Part shown: in pieces, positions 5,664-12,980 of the stretch | Numbering within the stretch: position 1 is the first letter of the stretch | Layout of the letters: every line of letters starts with the position of its first letter | Origin: DAIRGB01 sp036794765 | GTDB lineage: Bacteria > Patescibacteriota > JAHJAL01 | DNA: 14,608 nucleotides | Assembly: GCA_036794765.1 (NCBI GenBank) | Contig: DAIRGB010000021.1 | Span: 1-14,608 of the forward strand | Direction: 5' to 3' | Notes under the pieces: generated by a model | Seen by the model: only the letters and a program-made list of their open reading frames with translations | What the model was told of the DNA's origin: nothing | Database searches by the model: none | Made by a program: the position numbers and the translations under genes

Positions 5664-7385
5664 ATGAAAAAAATTGAAGAGAAAATTTGGTGGTTGGTTT
5701 TTTTGAGTAGTATGATTTTGTTTTGTTTTTGGTTGATATTTGGTTATTTGCGGGCAGATGATGGAGGGTGGTTGTTGACAGAGGTGATGGCCAATGCTCA
5801 GGATGAAAAAAAGGGAGAATTTTTAGAAATACAGTATTTTGGAGACGAGATGGATTTGTCGGGTTTGTCGATTGGAGACAATCAAGATACTGATAATTTG
5901 ATAATTCGGGACAATATTGATCCGGTTGGGAGAACTGACTGGAGGATTTCGGCTGGTGATTTATTGATTGTGATTGATCCGGAAGGTTTTGATATTTATG
6001 GTGATTGGTGGAAGACGGAAGAAGTAGAAATAAGCAAAGTAGTAATAATGACGGTTGATGACTTGGATATTGGTAACGGTTTAAATAACAATGGCGAGGA
6101 GATGAAAATTTTTGATAAAGATAAAAATGTGTTGGTGAACTTTAGTTGGGGAATAGCCTTGGTTGATGGAAAGTCATTGGAATATCGGGGAGGAGGTTTG
6201 GTTGTTAATGATTCGGGTATTGGTCATAGTATGGGTTGGGTTAAGGGGGTTGAGGTAAAAGAAGAAGAGGAAGAAAATGATGATTTGGGGATTAAAGATG
6301 AAAAATGGTTGCGTTGGTGGCAGGATGGGGAAATACCGCTTAAAATCAATGAATTGATGATTAATCCGATGGGAGACGATAGAGATGAATGGATAGAGTT
6401 GGCGAATAATACGGATCGTGAGATTGATTTGGAGGGTTGGTATCTATGTGATAGTAAATGTGCTTTGGATGCGGTGGAGGGTGGTTACAGAATAGGTAAA
6501 ATGAAAATGCCAGGAAAGGGTTTTGGGCTGATAAAAAAAACGGAGAGTGGTATCAATTTGAATAATGATACAGACAAGATTTTTTTGTATGATCCAAATC
6601 ATAATTGGGTGGATGCGATGGAATATGATTATAATGGACAAGAGGGTGGATCGTTGTCGTGGTCGGGCATACAGTGGTTGGATACCAATTTTTCGAGCCC
6701 AGGTGGTAAAAATACTTTCGAAAATGAAGAAAAAAACCAAATGCAAGCAGATGATGAAGAATTGAGACAAGACAAGGGATCGGAAAATGGTTTGACTGGT
6801 TCTTTGGAACTAATCAGAGGTATGACGGATGGCGATAAAGTGCAGGTAAAAGGGGTGGTTTTGGTTGACTATGGTTTGATTAATCAAGATTCTTTGTGGA
6901 TAGGGGATGAAACGGCGGGATTAATGTTGAAGGGTGAGGTTTTGCAAGAATTTAAAAAAAGTGAAGGGATCTTGGTTTCAGGCGAAGTAGATAGTTTGAA
7001 GTATCAGAAAATTATCAGAGTGGAAGAAGCAAAGACAGTTGATGTAGATCAGTTACAATTAAATAAAATTGCAATTTCGGCGATGGATAAGTTTCAGGAT
7101 AGATTGGTGAAGGTTGCGGGAAAAATAAAACAGAAGACGACATCGGAAAGTTTTGTTTTAAATGACGGAGGTGGTGAGGTTAAGGTGTTGATAAAAGATA
7201 GGATTGGGGTTGATAAAGAGATAGTAAAAATTGGAAATTGGTTGGAAGTGAGTGGAATTGTGGTTATGACAGTCGATGGATATAAATTGTATCCTACTGA
7301 AAAAAAAGACATTGTTTTGGTTGGAGAAGGGGTTTTGCCGCAAGTTGGTTCGGATTGGCCTCGTCTTGTAAGTTTATGGTGGTAA
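5664..7385 (+). CDS. Secreted protein with two lamin-tail-like and two OB-fold-like domains
   Basis: Numbered from ATG 5664 the product has 573 residues. An N-terminal signal or anchor (KKIEEK then WWLVFLSSMILFCFWLIFGYL) precedes a possible cleavage at LRA-DDGG. Residues about 36-190 form a lamin-tail-like domain (LLTEVMANAQDEKKGEFLEI...). Residues about 225-350 form a clearer one (KINELMINPMGDDRDEWIELANNTDREIDLEGWYL), separated by a linker with a run of acidic residues. Residues about 385-460 (VQVKGVVLVDYGL...LWIGDETAGLML) and 475-555 (LVKVAGKIKQKTTSESFVLND) resemble paired OB folds, as seen in secreted nucleases and related surface proteins. No nuclease domain or C-terminal anchor is visible. 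It is likely extracellular or surface-bound, perhaps handling DNA or polysaccharide; that role is inference. The frame is open to a TTG at 5649, but the ATG gives the normal basic signal-peptide start. Confidence 0.8.
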   Translation: MKKIEEKIWWLVFLSSMILFCFWLIFGYLRADDGGWLLTEVMANAQDEKKGEFLEIQYFGDEMDLSGLSIGDNQDTDNLIIRDNIDPVGRTDWRISAGDLLIVIDPEGFDIYGDWWKTEEVEISKVVIMTVDDLDIGNGLNNNGEEMKIFDKDKNVLVNFSWGIALVDGKSLEYRGGGLVVNDSGIGHSMGWVKGVEVKEEEEENDDLGIKDEKWLRWWQDGEIPLKINELMINPMGDDRDEWIELANNTDREIDLEGWYLCDSKCALDAVEGGYRIGKMKMPGKGFGLIKKTESGINLNNDTDKIFLYDPNHNWVDAMEYDYNGQEGGSLSWSGIQWLDTNFSSPGGKNTFENEEKNQMQADDEELRQDKGSENGLTGSLELIRGMTDGDKVQVKGVVLVDYGLINQDSLWIGDETAGLMLKGEVLQEFKKSEGILVSGEVDSLKYQKIIRVEEAKTVDVDQLQLNKIAISAMDKFQDRLVKVAGKIKQKTTSESFVLNDGGGEVKVLIKDRIGVDKEIVKIGNWLEVSGIVVMTVDGYKLYPTEKKDIVLVGEGVLPQVGSDWPRLVSLWW

Positions 7386-7394
7386 TTTTATAAT
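7366..7394 (+). promoter_or_regulatory. Candidate tsaE promoter, possibly giving a leaderless mRNA
   Basis: TTGTAA (7366-7371), 17 bp, then perfect TATAAT (7389-7394). The tsaE ATG begins eight bases after the -10 box, so transcription would begin at or within a base or two of the start codon. The -35 lies inside the end of the upstream coding region. Confidence 0.5.
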
Positions 7395-7402
7395 GATGGC
7401 AA

Positions 7403-7819
7403 ATGGAAAACTGTGTAATAACAAATACAAAAGAAGAGACAATGGAGCTTGGCTTTCGGCTGGGCAATAAATGGTTGGGAAAAAACAAGGTAGTTGGATT
7501 GGAGGGGGAGTTGGGTGCGGGAAAAACTACTTTTGTGAAGGGTTGGGCCAAAGCGATGGGTGTTGATCAAAATATCAAGAGCCCAACTTTTGTCTTATTG
7601 AAGGAATATAGTGGAAAAAAAGGATTACTTGTACATGTTGATGCCTACAGATTGGATGGGATAAGAAATGATGACTTGGGTTTGGGCGATTATTTTGATC
7701 GGGCGATTATAGTAGTTGAGTGGTATCATCTGATAGAAAATATACTTCCCCGAGTGGATATAGTTGTAAGATTTGAACATGTGACTGGTGGTCGTAAAAT
7801 TTGTATTTTGGAGAATTGA
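7403..7819 (+). CDS. tsaE: tRNA t6A synthesis ATPase TsaE
   Basis: TsaE is the small P-loop ATPase that works with TsaB and TsaD to add threonylcarbamoyl to A37 of ANN-decoding tRNAs. The 138-residue product is the normal size and shows Walker A GELGAGKTT (35-43), SPTF (60-63), the conserved HVDAYRL (78-84) and VEW (105-107). There is no Shine-Dalgarno site; a promoter with TATAAT sits eight bases before the ATG, which suggests leaderless translation. It ends 12 bases before tsaB, so the two form an operon. tsaD and tsaC are not in this window. Confidence 0.95.
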   Translation: MENCVITNTKEETMELGFRLGNKWLGKNKVVGLEGELGAGKTTFVKGWAKAMGVDQNIKSPTFVLLKEYSGKKGLLVHVDAYRLDGIRNDDLGLGDYFDRAIIVVEWYHLIENILPRVDIVVRFEHVTGGRKICILEN

Positions 7820-7831
7820 GGGACGAAATAT

Positions 7832-8512
7832 ATGGATATTGGAAAAAAAAAGAAAGAAAAAATAATATTGGCGGTGGATACGGTATCGGAAATTAGTAGC
7901 GTGGCGGTTGGTAGTAGTGATCTGTTGTGGCAAGGGGAACGTAGACAGTCAAGTGAGTTGTTGAAAAAAATTGAAAAATTGATGGAAGAAAATAGGATAG
8001 ATTTTTCCGTTCTGGGCGGAGTGGGAGTGATTATTGGTCCCGGTTCTTATACGGGTATTAGGATTGGAGTGAGTGTGGCTAATACAATGGCTCAGTTTTG
8101 CAGGATTCCAATAAAAACAATGGATACTTTGTGTGCTCAGGTATTGATTCTGGTTGACTCGATAGATCGGAAAGAACAAAATAAGAAAAATAAAAAAGAA
8201 ATTATTAGTCTGATATCAGCTGGTTTTGGAAGAGTATATGCAAGAAAATATTTCTTTCATAATAATATGATTGATCCGGTATCTGATTTTTTTCATGGGG
8301 AGGCGATTGATTTTTTGAAACAGGAGGATAAAAATATTTTTATTGTAGGGGAAATCAATAAAGAATTGAAAAAGATTCTTGACGATGGAGGTTTTGGGAA
8401 AATATTTTTGTACGAAAGAGGTGTGGAAAAGAGCAGATCAAGAATATTGGTTGAAAATTTTTGTGATTTGTCGGCGGAAAAGAAAAATTTGGCTTTGCCG
8501 AAGTATCTTTAG
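7832..8512 (+). CDS. tsaB: tRNA t6A synthesis scaffold protein TsaB
   Basis: TsaB is the inactive ASKHA-fold partner of TsaD in t6A formation. The 226-residue product starts, after a lysine-rich leader, with ILAVDTVSEISSVAVG, and carries the hallmark GPGSYTGIRIGV (69-80), followed by the family's TMDTLCAQ segment. The C-terminal half is diverged but of normal length. GAGGG at 7818-7822, overlapping the tsaE stop codon, provides a ribosome-binding site nine bases before ATG 7832, so translation is coupled to tsaE. A second helper domain such as RimI is not fused to it. Confidence 0.93.
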   Translation: MDIGKKKKEKIILAVDTVSEISSVAVGSSDLLWQGERRQSSELLKKIEKLMEENRIDFSVLGGVGVIIGPGSYTGIRIGVSVANTMAQFCRIPIKTMDTLCAQVLILVDSIDRKEQNKKNKKEIISLISAGFGRVYARKYFFHNNMIDPVSDFFHGEAIDFLKQEDKNIFIVGEINKELKKILDDGGFGKIFLYERGVEKSRSRILVENFCDLSAEKKNLALPKYL

Positions 8513-8525
8513 TGGATTGGGTATT

Positions 8526-8548
8526 GATTGATGGATTAATCTTTTTTT
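8526..8548 (+). terminator. Weak intrinsic terminator after tsaB
   Basis: GATTGAT and ATTAATC flank a GG and can form a stem of about five pairs (one G-U) with a six-base loop, followed directly by seven T's (8542-8548). The stem is short and AT-rich, so termination would be inefficient. The rest of the 158-bp gap before the response regulator is AT-rich with no gene. Confidence 0.35.
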
Positions 8549-8653
8549 AACCAGAGATGAAGAATTTTTTAATTTTCTTGCCTTTTTTTCAAATTTTTTT
8601 TTAGTATATTAAATATGTGTTTATTTCTTGGGATTTTATTTTTTATTGTTTAA

Positions 8654-8659
8654 TATAAT
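8654..8659 (+). promoter_or_regulatory. Candidate -10 box for the response regulator gene
   Basis: Perfect TATAAT, eleven bases before the ATG at 8671, which implies a leader of only about five bases. No convincing -35 at 16-18 bp; a TTGGGA at 8628 is 20 bp away. Confidence 0.35.
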
Positions 8660-8670
8660 TTACAAGAGTT

Positions 8671-9348
8671 ATGAAAATATTAGTGGTAGAAGACGATGAT
8701 GAGTTGAGAGAATATTTGCAGGTTGCTTTGAAGTCCGAAGGTTTTGAAGTTGATGTTGCCGCCAATGGAATGGATGGATTGAATATGGCGAGATCTCATG
8801 ATTATGGTTTGATCTTGCTTGATTATATTTTGCCAAAGTTGAATGGTGATAAAGTTTGTGAGTTGTTGCGACAGGAAAAAAAGACGGTGCCGATTTTGTG
8901 TTTGTCGGTTAAAGACGAAGTAAACAATATTGTTGAATTATTGAATTTGGGGGCGGATGATTATCTCACTAAGCCGTTTTCTTTGGAAGAATTGTTGGCG
9001 AGAATGCAGGCTTTGCTTCGGAGGCCTGTTGTACTGGAAAACCAAGTTTTACAAATTGATAATTTGGTAATTGATGTGGCCAAACATCAGGTTTGTCGGG
9101 GAGAGAAGGAAATTGTTTTGACCAATAAAGAGTTTTCTCTTTTAGAGTATTTGGCGCGAAATTATGGCTATGTTGTTTCTCGTTCAAGGATTATTGAAAA
9201 TGTTTGGGATATGAATGCGGATTTGTTTTCCAATTCGATAGAAGTACATGTCTTTAATTTGCGGCGAAAAATTAATTTGCGTGGTCATACTCCGTTGATT
9301 CATACTGTTTCCGGCCGAGGATATAAATTGGAATTAATAAAAAATTAA
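8671..9348 (+). CDS. OmpR/PhoB-family response regulator
   Basis: The 225-residue protein has an N-terminal receiver domain (1-115) and a C-terminal winged-helix DNA-binding domain (about 125-222). Receiver residues are intact: acidic pocket E7-D8-D9, phosphoacceptor D51 in LILLDYILP, S79 in LCLSVKD, and K101 in DDYLTKPF. The output domain shows the OmpR pattern: LTNKEFSLLEYLARNYGYVVSRSRIIENVWD, then SIEVHVFNLRRKIN and HTVSGRGYKL. It should be phosphorylated by the histidine kinase encoded 250 bp downstream and act as a transcription factor. A 37-codon gene and a terminator lie between the two partners, an unusual arrangement. No SD is evident beyond AGAG, five bases before the ATG. Confidence 0.95.
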   Translation: MKILVVEDDDELREYLQVALKSEGFEVDVAANGMDGLNMARSHDYGLILLDYILPKLNGDKVCELLRQEKKTVPILCLSVKDEVNNIVELLNLGADDYLTKPFSLEELLARMQALLRRPVVLENQVLQIDNLVIDVAKHQVCRGEKEIVLTNKEFSLLEYLARNYGYVVSRSRIIENVWDMNADLFSNSIEVHVFNLRRKINLRGHTPLIHTVSGRGYKLELIKN

Positions 9349-9379
9349 GTAAAAATTAATATTTTCTTAAGAATTGATT

Positions 9380-9388
9380 TGGTATATT
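9380..9388 (+). promoter_or_regulatory. Candidate extended -10 promoter for the 37-aa peptide gene
   Basis: TGG followed by TATATT (9383-9388) fits an extended -10 element (TGnTATATT) 32 bp before the ATG at 9421. No strong -35 is visible. If used, it gives a leader of about 25 bases that carries the AGGAGG ribosome-binding site. Confidence 0.35.
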
Positions 9389-9420
9389 CGAGGTGGATTT
9401 ATTTGTTTTTAGGAGGTTTT

Positions 9421-9534
9421 ATGAGATCATTGATGAAGAAAGTGTTAATTGCGAAGAAGAAAAGGACAAAGAAATCTTTGTTGAAAACGGCAATAAAAAA
9501 TACTGAAGGGACATACACCTATTGGCTGAATTAG
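9421..9534 (+). CDS. 37-residue lysine-rich peptide between RR and HK genes
   Basis: The frame ATG 9421 to TAG 9532-9534 encodes a 37-residue peptide (MRSLMKKVLIAKKKRTKKSL..., ending EGTYTYWLN). It has the strongest ribosome-binding site in the window, AGGAGG at 9411-9416, four bases before the ATG. About a third of the residues are K or R and they are concentrated in the first two thirds; the tail is aromatic. A GC-rich terminator hairpin starts 11 bases after the stop. I recognise no family. It could be a small nucleic-acid- or membrane-binding protein controlled by the adjacent two-component system, or a leader peptide whose translation affects the terminator. There is no run of one amino acid's codons like that of a classical biosynthetic leader. 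Confidence 0.7.
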   Translation: MRSLMKKVLIAKKKRTKKSLLKTAIKNTEGTYTYWLN

Positions 9535-9544
9535 TTTTTTGTAC

Positions 9545-9590
9545 AAACCACCGGCCTTTTGTGTGCCGGTGGTTTTGTCTATTTATTTAG
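9545..9590 (+). terminator. Intrinsic terminator or attenuator before the histidine kinase
   Basis: AAACCACCGGC (9545-9555) pairs perfectly with GCCGGTGGTTT (9565-9575), an 11-bp GC-rich stem with a nine-base loop, followed by TTTGTCTATTTATTT. It is the most GC-rich hairpin in an AT-rich window and sits between the 37-codon gene and the kinase. It may simply end the short transcript or may attenuate kinase expression. Confidence 0.8.
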
Positions 9591-9595
9591 ACAAA

Positions 9596-11014
9596 ATGTT
9601 GTTAAAGGAAAAATACATCAAGATACTAAAATGGTTGATTGACCCTAGGGCCAATGATGAAGCATTGAGAAGAAAGGAATATCTGCTCAATGTTTTTTTA
9701 TTGGGAGCTTTGATAGTGGCTTTGGTTAATAATGTTATTTTGTTTTATTATTATCTGAAATTGGGCAATGATTTTAATGGGGCGTCTCCGGTGTTGGCGT
9801 TGGTATTTTTTTTGATATTGATTAAATTATTTTTTTTACTTAAAAGGGGCTGGGTTTTATTTGTTTCAAATTTTTTGTTGTTGGTTTTGTGGGCGGTGGC
9901 TTTGGGCTTGATGATTGTGTCGGGGGTGGAAAATCAGATAGCTTTATTGTTTTGGGCTTTTGTGATTACTATGGGAAGTATTTTGATCGATATAAAATAT
10001 TGGGGGAAAGTATTTTGGATAATGTTTGGTTCGATTTTCTTGGTTTTGGTGGCGCAATTGAACGGTTGGCTCAAACCGTATTTGGGGTGGAGGATGCGGG
10101 ATTTGGATTGGGAAAACGGAGTGGCATATATAACTGTTTTGGCGATTATTGCTTTGTCGGCTTGGTTGTTTAATAAAGAATTATCAAAGTCACTGGAAAA
10201 ATTGAAGAAATCACAAGTTGATCTGAAGAAAGAAAGAGATTTATTGGAGTATCGGGTGGAACAGAGGACACAAGAGTTGAAAAAAGCTCAAATAGAGCAA
10301 ATATCTCAGTTGGCAAAATTTGTGGAATATGGTCGCTCAATGTCCGGATTACTGCATGATTTGGTAAATCCGGTGACAGCGATTTCTTTGAATTTGAAGC
10401 AAATAGATCTTTTAAAGAAGAAAAAAAGTAATGTTGGGGAAATTGTATCTTATGCTGATCGTGCATTGAGGGCAGCTGAGAAAATGGAAGCCTTTGTGGT
10501 GGCTAGTAAAAATAAAATTAGAGATAAACGTGATGTGAGAAGGTTTTCGGTTGATCGAGAGATTGAGGAGGTGGCAGGATTGTTTATATACAAACTAAAG
10601 AGAGAAGGTATAGTTTTAAAGATTGAAACAGAAAAAATATTTTTGGTTGGTGATCCAGCTAAATTTGATCAAATTCTAGGAAATTTGATTAGTAATGCAA
10701 TTGATGCTTTGAAAGTTTTTAAAAAGCAGATGGAAAAAAAGATAATAATAAAGGCAAATATATTTAATAAAATGATTCAATTGCAGGTCAAGGATAATGG
10801 CCCGGGTATTGAAGAAGAAGTGAGGGAGAAAATATTTCAGGAATTTTTTACAACAAAGAAAGAAAATGATGGAGTCGGAATAGGATTGACTATTGTGAAA
10901 CATATTGTTGAGGATGATTTTGGTGGTTCGATTGAAGTAGAGAGTGAAGTTGATCAAGGGACAATTTTTTATGTAACTATTCCAAATAATAAAATAAAGA
11001 TCGACGATGAATGA
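9596..11014 (+). CDS. Membrane sensor histidine kinase
   Basis: From ATG 9596 the product has 472 residues. About five or six membrane helices fill residues 28-195 with little extracellular sequence, so the sensor region is probably membrane-embedded (intramembrane or lipid-state sensing is inference). A coiled-coil linker (about 198-235) leads to a dimerisation domain with H254 in SGLLHDLVNP and an HATPase_c domain: N box NLISNAIDAL (N367), G1 DNGPG (400-404), FFTTK and G2 GVGIGL (426-431). All catalytic boxes are intact. The frame is open to a TTG at 9539, but that start lies within the terminator region and would add 19 unlikely residues; ATG 9596 has no Shine-Dalgarno site. The gene overlaps the next by eight bases, so the downstream enzyme is probably coexpressed. 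Its natural partner is the response regulator upstream. Confidence 0.92.
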   Translation: MLLKEKYIKILKWLIDPRANDEALRRKEYLLNVFLLGALIVALVNNVILFYYYLKLGNDFNGASPVLALVFFLILIKLFFLLKRGWVLFVSNFLLLVLWAVALGLMIVSGVENQIALLFWAFVITMGSILIDIKYWGKVFWIMFGSIFLVLVAQLNGWLKPYLGWRMRDLDWENGVAYITVLAIIALSAWLFNKELSKSLEKLKKSQVDLKKERDLLEYRVEQRTQELKKAQIEQISQLAKFVEYGRSMSGLLHDLVNPVTAISLNLKQIDLLKKKKSNVGEIVSYADRALRAAEKMEAFVVASKNKIRDKRDVRRFSVDREIEEVAGLFIYKLKREGIVLKIETEKIFLVGDPAKFDQILGNLISNAIDALKVFKKQMEKKIIIKANIFNKMIQLQVKDNGPGIEEEVREKIFQEFFTTKKENDGVGIGLTIVKHIVEDDFGGSIEVESEVDQGTIFYVTIPNNKIKIDDE

Positions 11015-12932
11015 TATAAAAAATATTTTTATTATGGCGGTTGATAGATTTGTGGATCTGCAAAGGGGGGTTGGGATTGGATTTGGTGTTTCTTCAAATA
11101 ATAAAGATAGGGTAAAAGGGGCGCGAGAATATCAGACTGTTTTTAATGTCGGGTTGGTTTTGGCGAATGTTGCCAGGATAAAAAATAATAAATTGGAGTT
11201 GACGAAGAAGAAAATGCAAGATTTTTTGCTGCGGGAGGGAAGTGAAAATTGGTCATATAATTATTGGGTAAAAAATTCTCGAGCGGAAAAAGAAATTCAT
11301 TTGCCGGATGATTTGGATGATACCTTTGTTGTTTTAGCAGCTTTGCAGGAGAATAATTATAAATTTGATCCCAAAGATTATGCCAAGATAACAAATTTAT
11401 TGGTTGCTTGTGAAGATCAGGAGGGTGGTCCGTATCGAACTTGGTTGGTGGGTGAGACAAAAGACAAGAGGTGGTTGGAGGTGGATGTGGCGGTAAACGG
11501 TAATGTCGGATATTTTTTGTTTTTGAATGAAATCGAACTTCCCAATTTGTCAGATTATTTTGATTCTCTTGTTTTGAGAGGGAAATTGCAATCAAAATAT
11601 TACCCGACTATTTTACCGGTTATTTATTTTTGGTCTCGTTTTTATAAGGGTAAAAATTGGCAGATATTGGTGGATATTTTGTTGAAAGAATATTCGGTTA
11701 TGAGTAGTAAGAAAAATTGTTTGGATGTTTCCTTGGTGATTTTGGCTTTGATGAATTTTGGTTATCGGGGGCCGATAGTAAAAGAAGGTATTAAATATTT
11801 GCTCAATCAGTATAAAAATGATGGTTGGGGTTGGCAGGCGTTTTGTTTGGATCCGATGATCGGCCGGGAAAAATATTATCATGGGTCTGAAGTTTTGACT
11901 TATTCATTTTGTTTGTTAGCATTGAATGAATATATGCAATTATTAGGAAAAAAAAATGAAAAAAATTTACAAAAAAAGATCAAGGTTCGTCCGGCTGAAT
12001 ACAATCAAGTGTTTGCAGTGGCAAAAAAGAGGTTGCGGGATTTGAACGTTGATTTAAGAAAGAGCGGAGAATGTTATCTGGAAAAATTTAGGCAAAAAGA
12101 TGAGGATGGAGAGATTGTGTTGTTGCCATATATTTTGGCAAAAAATTGTGTGGCAAAAATAGGACAGAAGGAGATTGGTGCTCTTTGTTTGGCTAGTCTG
12201 TATGGTTGGATGGCTTATACGATTTATGATGATTTTTTGGATGACGAAGGTGAAAAAAAATATTTGCCGTTGGCAAATCTATGGTTTCGTGAATTGATAA
12301 AGATTTATCAAAATTTGAATATCGAAGGTTTGGACCAATGGTTTGAAAAAATTATGGATGAGATGGAGGGAGCAAATATCTGGGAGGTAAAAAATTGTCG
12401 GTTTGATCCAAATAGTAAGTTTGATTTACGAAAGATACCACAGTATGGACAGATGGAAATGTTGGCGAGAAAGTCGTTGGGCCATGCGTTGGCGGGGGTA
12501 GCGGTGCTGGGGATGACTAGTAAGGGCAAAAATTTGGTAGAAGATTATTTGATGTTGTTTCGTAGTTATTTGATTGCTCGACAGTTGCATGACGATTCTC
12601 ATGATTGGGAGGATGATTTACAGCGGGGACAGATAAATGCGGTGGGGGCAATGGTTTTGAAGGATTATCAGAAAATCAATCAAGAAAAAGTGATTGATTT
12701 AAAGGAAAAGAAAGAGAAATTACAACTGATTTTTTGGAATAAGACGATAAAGATGGTGTCGAGATTAATATTTAGGGAAGTGGGTTTAGTGAAAAAAATG
12801 ATAAAAAAAATGCAACGGGAATTGGATTTGTCTTTTTTGGAGAGAAAACTCAAAAATCTGGAGGGCGGGGCAAGGCGTGCAGTGGAAGAAAGTCGGGAGG
12901 CGCGGGAGTATATCGATGAAGTGGGAAAATAA
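11007..12932 (+). CDS. Terpene-synthase-like fusion: alpha-toroid (DxDD) plus DDxxD domain
   Basis: The 641-residue protein appears to have two halves. Residues about 35-315 look like an alpha/alpha-toroid of the squalene-cyclase/prenyltransferase kind. It has helical repeats with QW-like segments (EDQEGGPYRTWL, 136-147; YKNDGWGWQAF, 269-279) and a DxDDT motif at D102-L-D104-D105-T106, the sequence of the catalytic acid in class II terpene cyclases. Residues about 330-610 are helical with two aspartate motifs typical of class I isoprenoid enzymes: IYDDFLDDEG (D408, D409, D412) and RQLHDDSHDWEDD (Q526, D529, D530, D533). The C-terminal 40 residues are charged and may form a coiled coil. It is probably cytoplasmic; a product cannot be predicted. 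The toroid is smaller than a full class II beta-gamma pair, so cyclase activity is uncertain. ATG 11007 overlaps the kinase stop. The tie to isoprenoid enzymes rests on motifs and helical pattern only. Confidence 0.65.
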   Translation: MNDIKNIFIMAVDRFVDLQRGVGIGFGVSSNNKDRVKGAREYQTVFNVGLVLANVARIKNNKLELTKKKMQDFLLREGSENWSYNYWVKNSRAEKEIHLPDDLDDTFVVLAALQENNYKFDPKDYAKITNLLVACEDQEGGPYRTWLVGETKDKRWLEVDVAVNGNVGYFLFLNEIELPNLSDYFDSLVLRGKLQSKYYPTILPVIYFWSRFYKGKNWQILVDILLKEYSVMSSKKNCLDVSLVILALMNFGYRGPIVKEGIKYLLNQYKNDGWGWQAFCLDPMIGREKYYHGSEVLTYSFCLLALNEYMQLLGKKNEKNLQKKIKVRPAEYNQVFAVAKKRLRDLNVDLRKSGECYLEKFRQKDEDGEIVLLPYILAKNCVAKIGQKEIGALCLASLYGWMAYTIYDDFLDDEGEKKYLPLANLWFRELIKIYQNLNIEGLDQWFEKIMDEMEGANIWEVKNCRFDPNSKFDLRKIPQYGQMEMLARKSLGHALAGVAVLGMTSKGKNLVEDYLMLFRSYLIARQLHDDSHDWEDDLQRGQINAVGAMVLKDYQKINQEKVIDLKEKKEKLQLIFWNKTIKMVSRLIFREVGLVKKMIKKMQRELDLSFLERKLKNLEGGARRAVEESREAREYIDEVGK

Positions 12933-12980
12933 TTGCGGTATCGAGAGAGTGAAATATGATGATTATTTGCTAATGAAAAA

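Noticed and set aside
6121..6136. AAAAATGTGTTGG inside the lamin-tail gene as a stray repeat spacer
   Set aside because: It sits in a normal coding frame, lacks any adjacent loop or stem, and is expected by chance in A/T/G-rich DNA.
9539..9595. TTG start for the histidine kinase at 9539
   Set aside because: The extra 19 residues are encoded by the terminator hairpin and its T-rich tail.
9889..10173. 94-codon + strand frame inside the histidine kinase
   Set aside because: Overlaps the membrane region of the kinase in another frame; G- and D-rich translation with no features of its own.
1356..11014. UGA recoded to glycine (Gracilibacteria/Absconditabacteria code)
   Set aside because: The ATP-grasp, tsaE and kinase genes end in TGA exactly at family-appropriate lengths and immediately before the next gene, and no conserved glycine falls at an in-frame TGA.
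11143..11595. 150-codon minus-strand frame inside the terpene-synthase-like gene
   Set aside because: Antisense to conserved-looking coding sequence including the DxDD motif; composition is that of a shadow frame.
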